This document shows positions 15,362 to 24,923 of a DNA stretch of 64,000 bases, one piece after another (the stretch's first letter is position 1; the number at the start of each line of letters is the position of its first letter). Made by a program: the position numbers and the translations under genes. The DNA comes from Pyrinomonadaceae bacterium MAG19_C2-C3. Lineage in GTDB: Bacteria > Acidobacteriota > Blastocatellia > Pyrinomonadales > Pyrinomonadaceae. The notes under the pieces are model-generated. The model saw only the letters and a list, made by a program, of their open reading frames with translations. It made no database searches and had not been told where the DNA came from. Where the stretch lies: assembly GCA_024330265.1 (NCBI GenBank), contig JANDLT010000007.1, positions 46,795 to 110,794 on the forward strand, given 5' to 3'.

Positions 15362-16549
15362 ATGAGTGAACAAGCCGAAGCCGTGATTATCAGTGCGGTG
15401 CGAACACCGACGGGCAAGTTTCAAGGCACATTAAAAGATTTCAAAGCGACGGAATTGGGAGCGATGGTTGTGCGTGAAGCCATCAGGCGCGCCGGTATAG
15501 AACCGGAAAAAGTTGATGAAGTGATTATGGGCTGCGTCGTGCAAGCCGGAACGGGGCAGAACCCCGCACGTCAAGCCGCGCTCAAAGCGGGCATCCCGTT
15601 CGGCGTGTCGGCATTGACGATAAATAAAGTGTGCGGTTCGGGTCTGAAGGCGGTGATGCTCGCCGCCAACGAAATCAAATTGGGTGAAGCGACGTTCGTC
15701 GTCGCGGGCGGAATGGAGTCAATGTCAAACGCTCCGTACCTTTTGACCGGAGCGCGCGAAGGCTATCGCATGGGCGACCAGAAGGTTGTGGATTCGATGG
15801 TGCATGACGGTTTGTGGTGCGCGTTCGAGAATTTCCATATGGGCAACACGGGTGAAATCGTCGCCGATAAGTACACCGTGTCGCGTGAGGAACAGGATGA
15901 ATACGCCGCCAACTCGCATCGTAAAGCCGCCGAAGCGATTAAAGCCGGACGCTTCAAAGATGAGATTTTAGCCGTCGAGATAAAGCAGAAAAAAGGTGAC
16001 CCTATTATTTTCGATACTGATGAAACTGTGCGCGGCGAGACGACGAAAGAAGTCTTAGCAAAACTCAAACCCGCGTTCAAAGCCGAAGGCACGGTGACGG
16101 CGGGCAACGCGCCGCCGGTCAATGACGGCGCGTCGGCACTCGTCGTGACATCGCTCGCACAGGCGAGAGAGTTGGGCATCGAACCGATGGCGCGCATCGT
16201 CGCGCAAGCCACATCGGGACTCGAACCGCGTATGCTAATGATGGCTCCGGTGGACGCGATGAAGAAGACTCTGGCGAAAGCCGGATGGACGTTTGATGAA
16301 GTTGATTTAATCGAAATCAACGAAGCGTTTTCCGTGCAGGCGGTAGCGATTATCCGTGAACTTAAATTGAATCCTGAAATCGTCAACGTCAACGGCGGGG
16401 CGGTCGCGCTCGGTCACGCGATTGGTCAATCTGGCTCGCGTGTCTTGACGACGATGCTCCATGAAATGAAACGTCGCAACGTGCGGCGCGGACTCGCGGC
16501 GTTGTGCTTGGGCGGCGGCAACGCGGTGGCGATGGCGGTCGAGCGGTAA
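15362..16549 (+). CDS. Acetyl-CoA acetyltransferase (thiolase)
   Basis: The enzyme reversibly condenses two acetyl-CoA to acetoacetyl-CoA or works in beta-oxidation. From the ATG at 15362 it has 395 residues, the usual length. The nucleophile C91 is in N-K-V-C-G-S-G-L-K. The H of [11 protein letters not shown] and the second cysteine in A-L-C-L-G-G-G-N-A complete the active site. AAGGA lies about 11 bases before the start; the longer frame from 15296 adds a non-family leader. With the 3-hydroxyacyl-CoA dehydrogenase 0.7 kb downstream it could make 3-hydroxybutyryl-CoA or degrade fatty acids. Confidence 0.95.
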   Translation: MSEQAEAVIISAVRTPTGKFQGTLKDFKATELGAMVVREAIRRAGIEPEKVDEVIMGCVVQAGTGQNPARQAALKAGIPFGVSALTINKVCGSGLKAVMLAANEIKLGEATFVVAGGMESMSNAPYLLTGAREGYRMGDQKVVDSMVHDGLWCAFENFHMGNTGEIVADKYTVSREEQDEYAANSHRKAAEAIKAGRFKDEILAVEIKQKKGDPIIFDTDETVRGETTKEVLAKLKPAFKAEGTVTAGNAPPVNDGASALVVTSLAQARELGIEPMARIVAQATSGLEPRMLMMAPVDAMKKTLAKAGWTFDEVDLIEINEAFSVQAVAIIRELKLNPEIVNVNGGAVALGHAIGQSGSRVLTTMLHEMKRRNVRRGLAALCLGGGNAVAMAVER

Positions 16550-16565
16550 GCCGTAGTTAAGTTCG

Positions 16566-16638
16566 TCTCTGCGTCCTCTCGCGTCCCTGCGGTAAAAAGC
16601 TTTAAGATTTATTAACCGCAGAGACGCGAGAGGACGCA
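16566..16638. repeat. Imperfect inverted repeat after the thiolase gene
   Basis: The arms at about 16566-16592 and 16614-16638 are near complements; the left arm begins CTCTGCGTCCTCTCGCGT. The loop is about 21 bases. Its position just after the thiolase stop suggests a terminator or message-end hairpin. Confidence 0.75.
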
Positions 16639-16712
16639 AAGGAAAAACGCAGAGTCACTTTTATTTATCCAGTCGGAAATTTGTCAGCAATGTGAAATTC
16701 GAGGAACGAAGC

Positions 16713-17216
16713 ATGACACCTGAACAACATAATAATTTAGTCGCCAACCTGCATCTCGCTTACGCCGGATTGCAAAGTTTGATTCTGCTCGGCTTGGGGC
16801 TTTTCTTTGTCCTTATCTTCGCCAACATTCCGGGCGAGGGCGGCGAGGCGGCGTTTCTCGGCGGCTTCATGGCGATTATCTTTTTCATATCGTGGTTGTT
16901 TTCCGCCGTGCCTTCGTTCATCGCCGGATACGCGATGAAGAAACGTAAATCGTGGGCGCGCATCGCCAGTATCGTCGCTTCGTGCATTGCGACGATAAAC
17001 ATTCCACACGGCACGGCGTTGGGCGTTTATTCATTGTGGTTTTTGTTCGGTGAGAAGGGAAATCAGTTTTATCAGGAAGCGCAAAATCCTTCGTACATGA
17101 CACCGCCGCAAATAAACCCGGCTTACAATCCAACTTATTCGACTCCGAATTTTGACGAACGGCGCGAGCGTGAAACGGTTTATGCACCGCCGACACAGCC
17201 ACCCGATTGGCGATAA
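16713..17216 (+). CDS. Small multi-pass membrane protein of unknown function
   Basis: The ATG at 16713 is chosen because GAGGA lies 8 bases before it; the product is 167 residues. It has hydrophobic segments at about residues 14-38, 48-72 and 86-110, with the basic K-K-R-K-S-W-A-R between the second and third. The C-terminal 45 residues are a Pro/Tyr/Asn-rich cytoplasmic or external tail. The layout resembles small DUF4064/TM2-like proteins, but I do not recognise a family with confidence. It lies between thiolase and 3-hydroxyacyl-CoA dehydrogenase on the same strand. Confidence 0.72.
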   Translation: MTPEQHNNLVANLHLAYAGLQSLILLGLGLFFVLIFANIPGEGGEAAFLGGFMAIIFFISWLFSAVPSFIAGYAMKKRKSWARIASIVASCIATINIPHGTALGVYSLWFLFGEKGNQFYQEAQNPSYMTPPQINPAYNPTYSTPNFDERRERETVYAPPTQPPDWR

Positions 17217-17241
17217 AGTTACGCAAAAGGTAAAAACAAGA

Positions 17242-18087
17242 ATGATTAAAACTATCGGCATCGTCGGAGCCGGAACAATGGGAAACGGTATCGCGCAAGT
17301 CGCGGCGCGGGCGAATCACAACGTCATCATGCGCGACACGCAGGACAGCTTTCTTGAGCGCGGGATGTCTGCGATTGATAAAAGTCTTCAGCGCGATGTG
17401 GACAAGGAGCGTTTGAGTGGTGAAGAAAAAGCGGCGATTATCGAGCGTGTGCGGGCGACGACGGAGTTGAATGATTTGGCGGCGGCGGATTTGGTCATCG
17501 AAGTCGTGCCGGAAAACTTCGCTATCAAGCAGGAAATCTTTCAGGCTCTTGATGAAATGTTAAAACCCGAAGCCATTATCGCATCGAATACTTCTTCGAT
17601 TTCGATTACGAAACTCGGCGCGACGACCGCGCGACCGGACAAAGTTATCGGGATGCACTTTATGAATCCCGTGCCGGTGATGAAACTTATCGAAGTCATA
17701 CGCGGGATTGCGACTTCGGATGAAACTTATCAGAGCATAAAAGAGTTGACGGAGAAACTCGGCAAGACGCCGCTCGATTGTCAGGACTCGCCGGGTTTTG
17801 TCTCGAATCGGATTCTGTTACCGATGATTAACGAAGCGATTTTTACGCTTTATGAAGGCGTGGCGACGAGGGAATCAATTGACGGCATTATGAAACTCGG
17901 CATGGCGCACCCTATGGGACCTTTAACACTCGCCGACTTTATCGGCTTGGATGTGTGCCTTGCGATTCTTAACGTGCTTCACAGCGAACTCGGCGACCCT
18001 AAGTATCGCCCGTGTCCACTACTTAAAAAGTACGTTGATGCCGGGTGGCTCGGACGCAAATCGGGGCGCGGGTTTTATGAATACTGA
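17242..18087 (+). CDS. 3-hydroxybutyryl-CoA dehydrogenase
   Basis: The enzyme uses NAD(P) to interconvert acetoacetyl-CoA and 3-hydroxybutyryl-CoA. The Rossmann fold starts at once with [15 protein letters not shown]. The catalytic region [15 protein letters not shown] and the C-terminal block [18 protein letters not shown] are canonical. At 281 residues from the ATG at 17242 the length is that of the single-domain family. The ORF extends back to 17152, into the previous gene's end, but that leader is not family-like. It pairs functionally with the thiolase upstream. Confidence 0.95.
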   Translation: MIKTIGIVGAGTMGNGIAQVAARANHNVIMRDTQDSFLERGMSAIDKSLQRDVDKERLSGEEKAAIIERVRATTELNDLAAADLVIEVVPENFAIKQEIFQALDEMLKPEAIIASNTSSISITKLGATTARPDKVIGMHFMNPVPVMKLIEVIRGIATSDETYQSIKELTEKLGKTPLDCQDSPGFVSNRILLPMINEAIFTLYEGVATRESIDGIMKLGMAHPMGPLTLADFIGLDVCLAILNVLHSELGDPKYRPCPLLKKYVDAGWLGRKSGRGFYEY

Positions 18088-18162
18088 GCAGAAGTTCAAT
18101 GTTCAACGACAGGACTTGTTTTCAATATTGAACATTGGGTAATAGCTCAAAGGCAGGAAACT

Positions 18163-18259
18163 CTTTGCGGGACTTGGCGTCTTTTCTTTGCGCCCCTTTG
18201 CGGTACTTCTTAGTTGTGTCGCAAAGAACCGCGAAGAGAAGACGCCAAGTCCCGCAAAG
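18163..18259. repeat. Long inverted repeat downstream of the hydroxyacyl-CoA dehydrogenase
   Basis: The arms at about 18163-18191 (beginning CTTTGCGGGACTTGGCGTC) and 18231-18259 are near-perfect complements around a 39-base loop. A second, weaker complement lies just upstream (TTCAATGTTCAA at about 18096 against TTGAACATTG at 18129). The spacer thus holds two hairpins and probably ends the upstream message. Confidence 0.85.
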
Positions 18260-18334
18260 GTAAGGAGCCAAGTCACGCGCATTCACCCACGCTTGAGCCA
18301 CTATTGAACATTGAACCCTAAAGCAGTAAAAGAA

Positions 18335-18817
18335 ATGACCACTCCACACGACCGCATACATTGCCAGAATTGCCGCGCCATAAATCCGGCGCATCAGGAA
18401 TTGTGTACCAAGTGCGGGACACGTTTGATGATAGTCGTGACACCGCGCGCCAATAGCTTTGAAGACCAAATGCTGGTTGAGGCGCACAGCGAATTTTTGA
18501 TGGAGCGCGTTTCGGCTCTGGAAAATAAGCTGGTGCGCGTCGTGACCCAGATGGAGCGTCTGGTGGAAGTGATGTACAAACAGGCACAAGCTTCCAGCAC
18601 CGGGCATGAACTCGTCGAAGCACTTTTTACGACGCTTGCCGAATCGGGTGTGCTTGATATGGAAGAGATGCGAAAGCATTGGCGTCCGCCTTCATCACTC
18701 ACTGAAGAAGCGAAAGAGCGCGAAATGGAATTGCTGGAGTCTGACGCGCAGGATGCGTTGACAAGGGAAAACGAACAATTTGAAACCGGGCAAGCTAAAG
18801 CCGGACGGAAAAATTAG
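18335..18817 (+). CDS. Zinc-ribbon protein with coiled-coil-like helix
   Basis: The N-terminal 35 residues form a short zinc ribbon with C-x-x-C in H-C-Q-N-C and again in L-C-T-K-C-G. Residues about 50-85 are a charged, heptad-like helix (V-S-A-L-E-N-K-L-V-R-V-V-T-Q-M-E-R-L). The C-terminal third is acidic and helical. There is no membrane segment. The ATG at 18335 is used rather than the TTG at 18311. The protein may be a small adaptor, but no function can be named. It stands alone between an inverted repeat and the fatty-acid cluster's promoter. Confidence 0.75.
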   Translation: MTTPHDRIHCQNCRAINPAHQELCTKCGTRLMIVVTPRANSFEDQMLVEAHSEFLMERVSALENKLVRVVTQMERLVEVMYKQAQASSTGHELVEALFTTLAESGVLDMEEMRKHWRPPSSLTEEAKEREMELLESDAQDALTRENEQFETGQAKAGRKN

Positions 18818-18931
18818 ACCGCGAAAATAGATCAAAGTCGTAACGCCGTAACGGGAAGTTTGCGACATCTAGACATCATCGGTCACAAGACTTTAATTAA
18901 CATCCTTATAAACTTCGTTTCGGGCTGGCGG

Positions 18932-18959
18932 TTGACACACCCGTTTTGAAGCCTATAAT
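18932..18959 (+). promoter_or_regulatory. Strong predicted promoter of the yceD-rpmF-fab cluster
   Basis: A perfect -35 TTGACA (18932-18937) and a perfect -10 TATAAT (18954-18959) are separated by 16 bases. The first gene starts at 19010, about 45 bases after the expected transcription start. It is the best sigma-70 match I see in the window. Confidence 0.8.
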
Positions 18960-19009
18960 TGCTGGCTTCGCCCGAACGCGGTAGCCCGGCAAAGCAATAA
19001 TCTTAATTG

Positions 19010-19546
19010 ATGACAGTTATCGAAATTGACAATTTAACCCAAACGCCGAAAGCCTTCGCCGCGCGCTTCGAGCCTTTGGAGTTTGACTTTGATGATGACG
19101 ATGGATTGACGCTGACGAGTCCCGCCGAAGTCGCGGGCGAAGCGAGTTTGAAAAACGGTGAACTTCGTTTGCGCGGCACGGTCAAGGCGGAAGCGGAAGT
19201 TCTTTGTGACCGTTGCCTGACGGGAGTTCCGAAATCGGTACATCAAATGTTCGATGCGGTGTTCGTTCCGGCAAGCGAAGATACTCGTCATCCGTCAATA
19301 GAACTTGCCGCCGATGATTTGAGCAAAGGGATTTATGAAAGCAACGTCTTTGATTTGAGCGAACTTGCCCGCGAACAATTGCTGTTGTCCATAGACACAC
19401 GCACCCTGTGCCGCGAAGAATGCAAAGGTTTATGCCCGACGTGCGGCGTTGATTTGAATCGCACAGCGTGCGAATGCAAGCAAGATGATGTTGACCCGCG
19501 CTGGGCGGCGTTAGCACAACTCAAGAATAATCTCGATAAGTCTTAA
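19010..19546 (+). CDS. yceD: YceD/DUF177 family protein
   Basis: Members of this family sit next to rpmF in most bacteria and are needed for normal 23S rRNA levels in studied species. The 178-residue product has the family's beta-rich N-terminal half with G-E-L-R-L-R-G-T-V-K-A-E-A. It carries a cysteine set that could bind zinc: L-C-D-R-C-L in the middle and C-R-E-E-C-K-G-L-C-P-T-C-G followed by C-E-C near the end. The ATG at 19010 directly follows an in-frame TTG. rpmF is 84 bases downstream, giving the classic yceD-rpmF-plsX order. Confidence 0.92.
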   Translation: MTVIEIDNLTQTPKAFAARFEPLEFDFDDDDGLTLTSPAEVAGEASLKNGELRLRGTVKAEAEVLCDRCLTGVPKSVHQMFDAVFVPASEDTRHPSIELAADDLSKGIYESNVFDLSELAREQLLLSIDTRTLCREECKGLCPTCGVDLNRTACECKQDDVDPRWAALAQLKNNLDKS

Positions 19547-19630
19547 TCGAAAATTTCAGTTTCAAAATCAAAAATTAGTTTTGAATTTCACAATTACAAT
19601 TTGATAAGTAAGTTTAAGGAGTCATAAATC

Positions 19631-19816
19631 ATGCCTAATCCGAAACGCCGCCACTCGAAATCACGCACCCGCCAAAGACGCGCTCACGACGCACTACGCG
19701 CACCGCAAACGATTGTCTGCCCGCAGTGCCAAGAACCGACGATGCCGCACAGAGTTTGCCCGAAGTGCGGATTTTATAAGGGTCGCCAAGTCATGGCATC
19801 GAAACAGGAAGTATAG
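19631..19816 (+). CDS. rpmF: 50S ribosomal protein L32
   Basis: This is the small L32 protein of the large ribosomal subunit. It begins M-P-N-P-K-R-R-H-S-K-S-R with the usual basic tail. A complete zinc ribbon is formed by C30, C33, C43 and C46 (C-P-Q-C and C-P-K-C-G-F-Y). At 61 residues it is normal length. TAAGGAGTC lies upstream of the ATG as ribosome-binding site. The zinc form suggests that a cysteine-free paralogue could exist elsewhere, but none is seen here. Confidence 0.98.
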   Translation: MPNPKRRHSKSRTRQRRAHDALRAPQTIVCPQCQEPTMPHRVCPKCGFYKGRQVMASKQEV

Positions 19817-19869
19817 TTTCGATAAGTTTTTCTGCCGCGCGCCGAACCAAAAACAATGTGTCTTAACGA

Positions 19870-20937
19870 ATGAAGTCGTCGCATAAAATCACGAACAAGG
19901 TTGTCCTTGATGCGATGGGCGGCGACCGCGCACCGCATGTCGAGATTGACGGCGCGATGGCGGCGGCGCGCGACTACGGCGTGACGGTGATACTCGTCGG
20001 TCAGCGTGAGCGCGTCGAACCGGAACTGCGAAAGTGCGGTTGGAAGCAGGACGGCGACCACAACATCGAGTTTGTCGAAGCCGCCGAGTTTATCGGTATG
20101 GATGAAGCGGTCGCAGTCGCGGTGCGTCGTAAAAAACAGAGCAGTTTGCGAGTCGGCGCGAAAATCGTTGCCGAAGGTCGCGCTGATGGTTTCGTTTCGG
20201 CGGGCAATACCGGCGCGGCGATGGCGACCGCGAAGATGGTGATAGGGATGCTTCCGGGTGTTGACCGTCCGGCACTCGCCGCCCTTGTGCCGACGAAAAC
20301 CGGAAGACCCGTGCTGTTGCTTGATGTCGGTGCGAACAGCGACTGCAAACCGTTTCATCTCGCACAGTTCGCGGTGATGGGTGAAGCCTACGCACGCGCC
20401 GCGCTTGGCGTCGCGCGTCCGAGCGTCGGTTTAATGAGCATCGGTGAAGAGGAAGCGAAGGGAAACGATTTAACGAAAGAAGCGTTTCCGCTTTTGCGCG
20501 AATTGAGTCACATAAACTTCGTCGGCAACGTCGAAGGGCGTGACGTGTTCACGGGACAGGTTGATGTCATCATCACCGACGGCTTTACCGGAAACGTGAT
20601 GCTGAAACTCTCCGAAGGCTTGTCCGATGCGATGCTTTCGATGATTCGCAGTGAACTCAGTGTTTCGACGATGACCAAAGCGGGAGCGATGCTCGCGCGT
20701 CCGGCGTTTAGAAACATTAAGAAGCGGCTCGATTATTCGGAATACGGCGGCGCGCCGCTGCTCGGCGTGCGGCGTATCGTCGTCATCGCGCACGGCAGTT
20801 CAAACTCGCGCGCGATTGCGAATGCGATTCGCAACGTCAAAGAGTTTTCCGAGAATGATGCTAGCGGGCGCATCGAGCAGGGCATACAAGCCGCGCAACG
20901 TCCGCCGTTTGAAGTCGTGACGGCGACGGGAGACTAA
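19870..20937 (+). CDS. plsX: Phosphate acyltransferase PlsX
   Basis: PlsX converts acyl-ACP to acyl-phosphate, the first step in the PlsX/PlsY route to phosphatidic acid. The N-terminal V-V-L-D-A-M-G-G-D-R-A-P, the V-S-A-G-N-T-G-A block near residue 117 and the later D-G-F-T-G-N-V-M-L-K are family signatures. At 355 residues the length is normal. It lies between rpmF and fabH as in many bacteria, which couples phospholipid and fatty-acid synthesis. Confidence 0.97.
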   Translation: MKSSHKITNKVVLDAMGGDRAPHVEIDGAMAAARDYGVTVILVGQRERVEPELRKCGWKQDGDHNIEFVEAAEFIGMDEAVAVAVRRKKQSSLRVGAKIVAEGRADGFVSAGNTGAAMATAKMVIGMLPGVDRPALAALVPTKTGRPVLLLDVGANSDCKPFHLAQFAVMGEAYARAALGVARPSVGLMSIGEEEAKGNDLTKEAFPLLRELSHINFVGNVEGRDVFTGQVDVIITDGFTGNVMLKLSEGLSDAMLSMIRSELSVSTMTKAGAMLARPAFRNIKKRLDYSEYGGAPLLGVRRIVVIAHGSSNSRAIANAIRNVKEFSENDASGRIEQGIQAAQRPPFEVVTATGD

Positions 20938-20938
20938 G

Positions 20939-20972
20939 GAAAGTAGAAAGTGGAAAGTAGAAAGTCGAAGGC
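20939..20972 (+). repeat. Tandem heptamers in the plsX-fabH spacer
   Basis: Four 7-base units (AAAGTAG, AAAGTGG, AAAGTAG, AAAGTCG) run head to tail. No inverted partner is present. A GTG inside the array could extend fabH in frame, which is why I prefer the later ATG for fabH. Confidence 0.7.
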
Positions 20973-20985
20973 GGTGATAAAGAGA

Positions 20986-21972
20986 ATGGGGAATTTTAAC
21001 GCAGGTATTATTTCAACCGGACGCGCTTACCCGGAAGGCGTTTTGACGAACGCCGATTTGGAGCGGATGGTCGAGACTTCCGATGAGTGGATTAAGACGC
21101 GCACCGGAATAGAGCAACGCCACCGCGCCGCCGAAGGTGAATACACTTCAATGTTTGCCGTGCGTGCCGCGCGTCAGGCGATTGAGCGCGCACGCATTGA
21201 CCCGATGGAAATTGACGTGATTATTTGCGCGACTGTTTCGCCCGATCAGATTCTGCCTTCGACCGGATGCTTGATTCAAGCCGAACTCGGAGCGCACAAC
21301 GCGGCGGCGTTCGATTTAGTCGCGGCGTGTTCCGGCTTCGTTTATGGCGTGACAATCGCCAACCAGATGATTCGCTGCGGGCAGGCAAAGTACGCTCTCG
21401 TTATCGGGGCGGAAGTCTTGACGCGCTATGTTGATTACACAGACCGTTCGACGTGTGTGATTTTCGGTGACGGCGCGGGGGCGGCGATTCTCGGTCAGGT
21501 CGAAGAAGGGCGCGGCATTCTCGCCACGCGCATACGCTCGGACGGTCGCTTTGCCGAACAGCTTTTTTCACCGGGCGGCGGCACGCGCATCCCTACTTCC
21601 ACCGCAACGCTTGAGCAAGGTATGCACTTCTTCAAAATGCGCGGCAATGAATTGTTCAAAGTCGCCGTGCGTTCGATGACGGAAGTTTCCATTGAAGTTT
21701 TAACCGAAGCCAAAGCGACGGCAAACGATGTGAAGCTTTTTGTTCCGCATCAGGCAAACCAACGCATCACCGACGCGGTTGCCGACCGTCTCGGCGTTGA
21801 CAGTGCGCGCGTCTATTCAAACATTGCGATGCACGGAAACACGTCATCGGCATCAATCCCGATTGCGTTGGACGAATGTATCGAGCAAGAGCGCATCGCC
21901 AAGAATGACCTTGTGCTTTTAGCTTCGTTCGGCGGCGGGGCGACGTGGGGCGCGGTAGCTTTGAAATGGTGA
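20986..21972 (+). CDS. fabH: Beta-ketoacyl-ACP synthase III
   Basis: FabH starts fatty-acid synthesis by condensing acetyl-CoA (or a short acyl-CoA) with malonyl-ACP. From the ATG at 20986 it has 328 residues. The catalytic triad is visible: C115 in V-A-A-C-S-G-F, the histidine in V-P-H-Q-A-N-Q-R-I and the asparagine in M-H-G-N-T-S-S-A-S-I-P. The alternative GTG at 20950 would start inside a heptamer repeat and add only a basic leader. The gene is followed by fabD after a spacer that holds inverted heptamers. Confidence 0.97.
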   Translation: MGNFNAGIISTGRAYPEGVLTNADLERMVETSDEWIKTRTGIEQRHRAAEGEYTSMFAVRAARQAIERARIDPMEIDVIICATVSPDQILPSTGCLIQAELGAHNAAAFDLVAACSGFVYGVTIANQMIRCGQAKYALVIGAEVLTRYVDYTDRSTCVIFGDGAGAAILGQVEEGRGILATRIRSDGRFAEQLFSPGGGTRIPTSTATLEQGMHFFKMRGNELFKVAVRSMTEVSIEVLTEAKATANDVKLFVPHQANQRITDAVADRLGVDSARVYSNIAMHGNTSSASIPIALDECIEQERIAKNDLVLLASFGGGATWGAVALKW

Positions 21973-22114
21973 ATCAGAAGCCAGAAGCCAGAAGTCAGGA
22001 GCCAGAATAAGGCAGGAACTTAACTGTTCGATGATGCGACGTGGAAAAGCTTTGCTTGATTGTTAACTGCTCAGATTCTTCATTCTGACTACTGGCTTCT
22101 GACTCCTGACTCCT
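21973..22114. repeat. Inverted heptamer arrays between fabH and fabD
   Basis: The left arm (about 21973-22008) is built from AGAAGCC, AGAAGCC, AGAAGTC, AGGAGCC. The right arm (about 22082-22114) carries the complement (CTGACTACTGGCTTCTGACTC). The two would form a long imperfect hairpin with a loop of about 73 bases in the fab message. Confidence 0.85.
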
Positions 22115-22125
22115 CAAAAAAAGTT

Positions 22126-23118
22126 ATGTCAATCGCGTACATTTTTCCGGGACAGGGTTCGCAAACAATCGGCATGGGGCGCGACTTGGCGGACAACTTC
22201 GACGCGGCGCGCGAGGTGTTTGAGGAAGCCGACGATGCGCTTGGATTCGCGTTGTCGAAGATGTGTTTTGAAGGTTCGGCGGCGAATTTGCAGTTAACGG
22301 AGAACACGCAGCCCGCGTTGTTGACGGTTTCCGTCGCCGCTTTGCGTGCCGCGCGTAGTGAGGGTTTGCCCGCGCCGCAGATGGTCGCGGGTCACAGTCT
22401 AGGCGAGTATTCGGCTCTGGTATGCGCGGGCGCGATTGAGTTTCAGACGGCGGTGCGCCTCGTTCGTCAGCGCGGACGATACATGCAGGAAGCCGTGCCT
22501 GAAGGAGTTGGGGCGATGGCGGCGGTGCTTGGCGCGGATGCCGAAACAGTTGCGGCGGCGTGTCGTGAAGCGGAACAGATGGAAGCCGGAAAAAGCGAAG
22601 TGTGCGCTCCGGCGAACATCAATTCGGCGACGCAAATCGTCATCGCCGGACACGCAGCGGCGGTTGAGCGGGCGACGTTGACACTGCGCGAACAGGCGGC
22701 GCAACAGGGAACGCGCATCAAGACGATTCGCTTGCCGGTGAGCGCGCCGTTTCATTGTTCGCTGATGCTTCCGGCGCAAGCGCGATTGGAAAAAGATTTG
22801 CACGAAACCGATTTCGCGGATTTACAAACGCCTTTGATAAATAACGTCGCGGCGCGCGTCGTGCGAACAGGGGATGAAGCCCGCGCGGGATTGATTGAAC
22901 AGGTTTCAGCATCCGTCAGGTGGTACGAATCAATGATGGAACTCGGCACGCAAGGGTTTCGGAAGTTCGTTGAAATCGGAGCGGGGAAAGTTTTGAGCGG
23001 ACTCGTCAAACAAATCGTGACGGGGGCGGCATGTTATCAAGTCGAAACCGCCGCGAGTTTAGCGGCAACGTTGAAAGGGCTTGAGACGCAGCAGGCGGAA
23101 AACGGCGACGCTGCTTGA
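22126..23118 (+). CDS. fabD: Malonyl-CoA:ACP transacylase
   Basis: FabD moves malonyl from CoA to ACP, making the extender unit for fatty-acid synthesis. From the ATG at 22126 it has 330 residues. F-P-G-Q-G-S-Q is at residues 7-13, the nucleophile S91 is in G-H-S-L-G-E-Y-S-A, and the partner histidine is in S-A-P-F-H-C near residue 207. The in-frame TTG at 22060 lies inside the inverted repeat and is not used. Downstream is acpP; a fabG, which often lies between them, is missing here. Confidence 0.97.
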   Translation: MSIAYIFPGQGSQTIGMGRDLADNFDAAREVFEEADDALGFALSKMCFEGSAANLQLTENTQPALLTVSVAALRAARSEGLPAPQMVAGHSLGEYSALVCAGAIEFQTAVRLVRQRGRYMQEAVPEGVGAMAAVLGADAETVAAACREAEQMEAGKSEVCAPANINSATQIVIAGHAAAVERATLTLREQAAQQGTRIKTIRLPVSAPFHCSLMLPAQARLEKDLHETDFADLQTPLINNVAARVVRTGDEARAGLIEQVSASVRWYESMMELGTQGFRKFVEIGAGKVLSGLVKQIVTGAACYQVETAASLAATLKGLETQQAENGDAA

Positions 23119-23152
23119 TTGAGTCATCGCCTTTCAGGTTTGGTAATGCGGG

Positions 23153-23180
23153 TTGCGCTTGGCGGCAAGCTGTGCATAAT
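23153..23180 (+). promoter_or_regulatory. Possible internal promoter upstream of acpP
   Basis: TTGCGC (23153-23158) and CATAAT (23175-23180) are separated by 16 bases, about 70 bases before the acpP start. Extra expression of the abundant carrier protein would make sense, but the match is only moderate. Confidence 0.4.
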
Positions 23181-23250
23181 CCGTCAAGCGCAATAATGAT
23201 TTTGGAAGTTTTTCACATTCGTTAAACAATTAAAGAGGAGCGATACGCAA

Positions 23251-23496
23251 ATGCCCGATCAAGAGATCGAAAATAAAGTTAAGCAAATCATCGTTGATGA
23301 ACTCGGCGTTGATGAATCAGAGGTTACACCTAACGCCCGTTTCATTGATGACCTCGGTGCCGATTCGCTCGACACCGTAGAGTTGGTGATGCGTTTTGAA
23401 GAGGAATTCGGAATTGAGATTCCCGACGAAGACGCCGAAAAAATCCAAAGCGTGCGCGATGCGTACAACTACATTGACCAGCATACAAAAGCGTAA
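23251..23496 (+). CDS. acpP: Acyl carrier protein
   Basis: ACP carries the growing acyl chain on a phosphopantetheine arm. The attachment serine is S39 in [10 protein letters not shown]. The acidic helix II and the closing I-P-D-E-D-A-E-K motif are typical. At 81 residues the length is normal. AGAGGAGCG precedes the ATG as a strong ribosome-binding site. It lies between fabD and fabF in the standard order. Confidence 0.98.
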   Translation: MPDQEIENKVKQIIVDELGVDESEVTPNARFIDDLGADSLDTVELVMRFEEEFGIEIPDEDAEKIQSVRDAYNYIDQHTKA

Positions 23497-23498
23497 TT

Positions 23499-23568
23499 AG
23501 TGGTCGGTGGTCAGTGGTCAGTGGTCAGTTGAGAAGCAAGGTTCAAGCTGCCACTGACCACTGACTTT
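23499..23568. repeat. Heptamer repeat hairpin between acpP and fabF
   Basis: GTGGTCG, GTGGTCA, GTGGTCA, GTGGTCA run from about 23499 to 23528. The complement CACTGACCACTGAC lies at about 23552-23565. The arms can pair in the acpP-fabF message. Confidence 0.85.
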
Positions 23569-23591
23569 ATTTCGGAAGGGAGTTTCATAAT

Positions 23592-24848
23592 TTGAAACGT
23601 CGAGTTGTAATTACAGGTCTCGGTCTTATCACTCCGGTTGGCAATACGGTTGAGGAGACGTGGGCGTCTTTGATGGCGGGCAAGAGCGGCATGGCGAGTA
23701 TAGAGAAGTTCGACGTGTCGAACTTTCCCGTCAAGTTCGCCGCCGAAGTCAAAAACTTCGACCCGCTTGATTTCATAGAGAAAAAAGAAGCCCGCAAAAT
23801 GGGAGCGTTCATTCACTATGCCATCGCCGCCGCCGATGAAGCGATTGCCGATAGTGGTCTGAAAGTCACGGATGAAAATTCCGAGATGACCGGAACTTAT
23901 ATCTCAAGCGGCATAGGCGATTTCTGGGCTATTGAACGCGAGCATTCAAAGCTTCTCAACGAGGGACCGAGCCGCGTTTCGCCGTTCTTTATTCCATCGG
24001 CAATCGTCAACCTCGCCGCCGGACAAGTCTCTATCCGTCACGGTTTCAAAGGTCCTAATTCCGCGACCGCGACGGCGTGCGCCGCCGGTGGTCATGCCAT
24101 TGGCGACTCGTTCAAAATCATTCAACGCGGCGATGCCGACGTGATGATATGCGGCGGGGCGGAATCGGCAATCACGCCGATGTCGGTGGCGGGCTTCGCG
24201 GCGATGCGCGCCCTCTCGACACGCAATGACGACCCGACGCACGCATCGCGCCCATTCGATAAAGACCGCGATGGTTTCGTCGTCGCGGAAGGAGCGGGGA
24301 TTTTAGTTCTCGAAGAATATGAATACGCGAAGCGTCGCGGAGCGCGTATCTATGCCGAAATCGTCGGCTACGGAATGACCGCCGACGCCTTTCACATCAC
24401 GATGCCCGACGATACACAGTCGGGCGTGATTCGCGTGATGCAGAAAGCGATTAAAGACGCCGGAATCGAACCGCATCAAATCGGGTATATCAACGCGCAC
24501 GGAACATCCACGCCTTACGGCGACCGTTCCGAAACTCTGGCGATTAAAAAGACCTTCGGCGACCACGCTTATAAACTCGCCGTCAGTTCGACCAAATCTA
24601 TGACCGGACACTTGCTCGGCGCGGCGGGCGGCATCGAAGCCGTCTTTACCGTCTTGGCGATTGTCCGTCATAAATTGCCGCCGACGACGAACTATCAAAC
24701 CCCTGACCCGGAATGCGATTTGGATTATGTGCCGAACGAACCGCGCGAAGCGACGGTGGATTACGCGCTCTCAAACGGCTTCGGTTTCGGCGGCACAAAC
24801 GCGGCGTTATTGTTCAAGCGTTATAACGAAGATGGAACTTCCGCTTGA
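23592..24848 (+). CDS. fabF: Beta-ketoacyl-ACP synthase II
   Basis: FabF performs the elongating condensations of fatty-acid synthesis. The 418-residue protein begins R-R-V-V-I-T-G-L-G from a TTG start at 23592, with GGAAGGGAG upstream as ribosome-binding site. The catalytic triad is C163 in A-T-A-C-A-A-G-G, H in I-N-A-H-G-T-S-T-P and H in [12 protein letters not shown]. The length is normal. It closes the fatty-acid cluster and is followed by etfBA after about 75 bases. Confidence 0.97.
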   Translation: MKRRVVITGLGLITPVGNTVEETWASLMAGKSGMASIEKFDVSNFPVKFAAEVKNFDPLDFIEKKEARKMGAFIHYAIAAADEAIADSGLKVTDENSEMTGTYISSGIGDFWAIEREHSKLLNEGPSRVSPFFIPSAIVNLAAGQVSIRHGFKGPNSATATACAAGGHAIGDSFKIIQRGDADVMICGGAESAITPMSVAGFAAMRALSTRNDDPTHASRPFDKDRDGFVVAEGAGILVLEEYEYAKRRGARIYAEIVGYGMTADAFHITMPDDTQSGVIRVMQKAIKDAGIEPHQIGYINAHGTSTPYGDRSETLAIKKTFGDHAYKLAVSSTKSMTGHLLGAAGGIEAVFTVLAIVRHKLPPTTNYQTPDPECDLDYVPNEPREATVDYALSNGFGFGGTNAALLFKRYNEDGTSA

Positions 24849-24923
24849 AATCTTCGCCCTGTCTTTCACGCATTTGTAATCACACCGCAAAACAAGTCAC
24901 GTTAATTTTAGGAACGAGCGTTT

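Noticed and set aside
20950..20985. GTG start for fabH at 20950
   Set aside because: It lies in a heptamer repeat and adds a basic leader that FabH proteins lack; the ATG at 20986 begins the family sequence.
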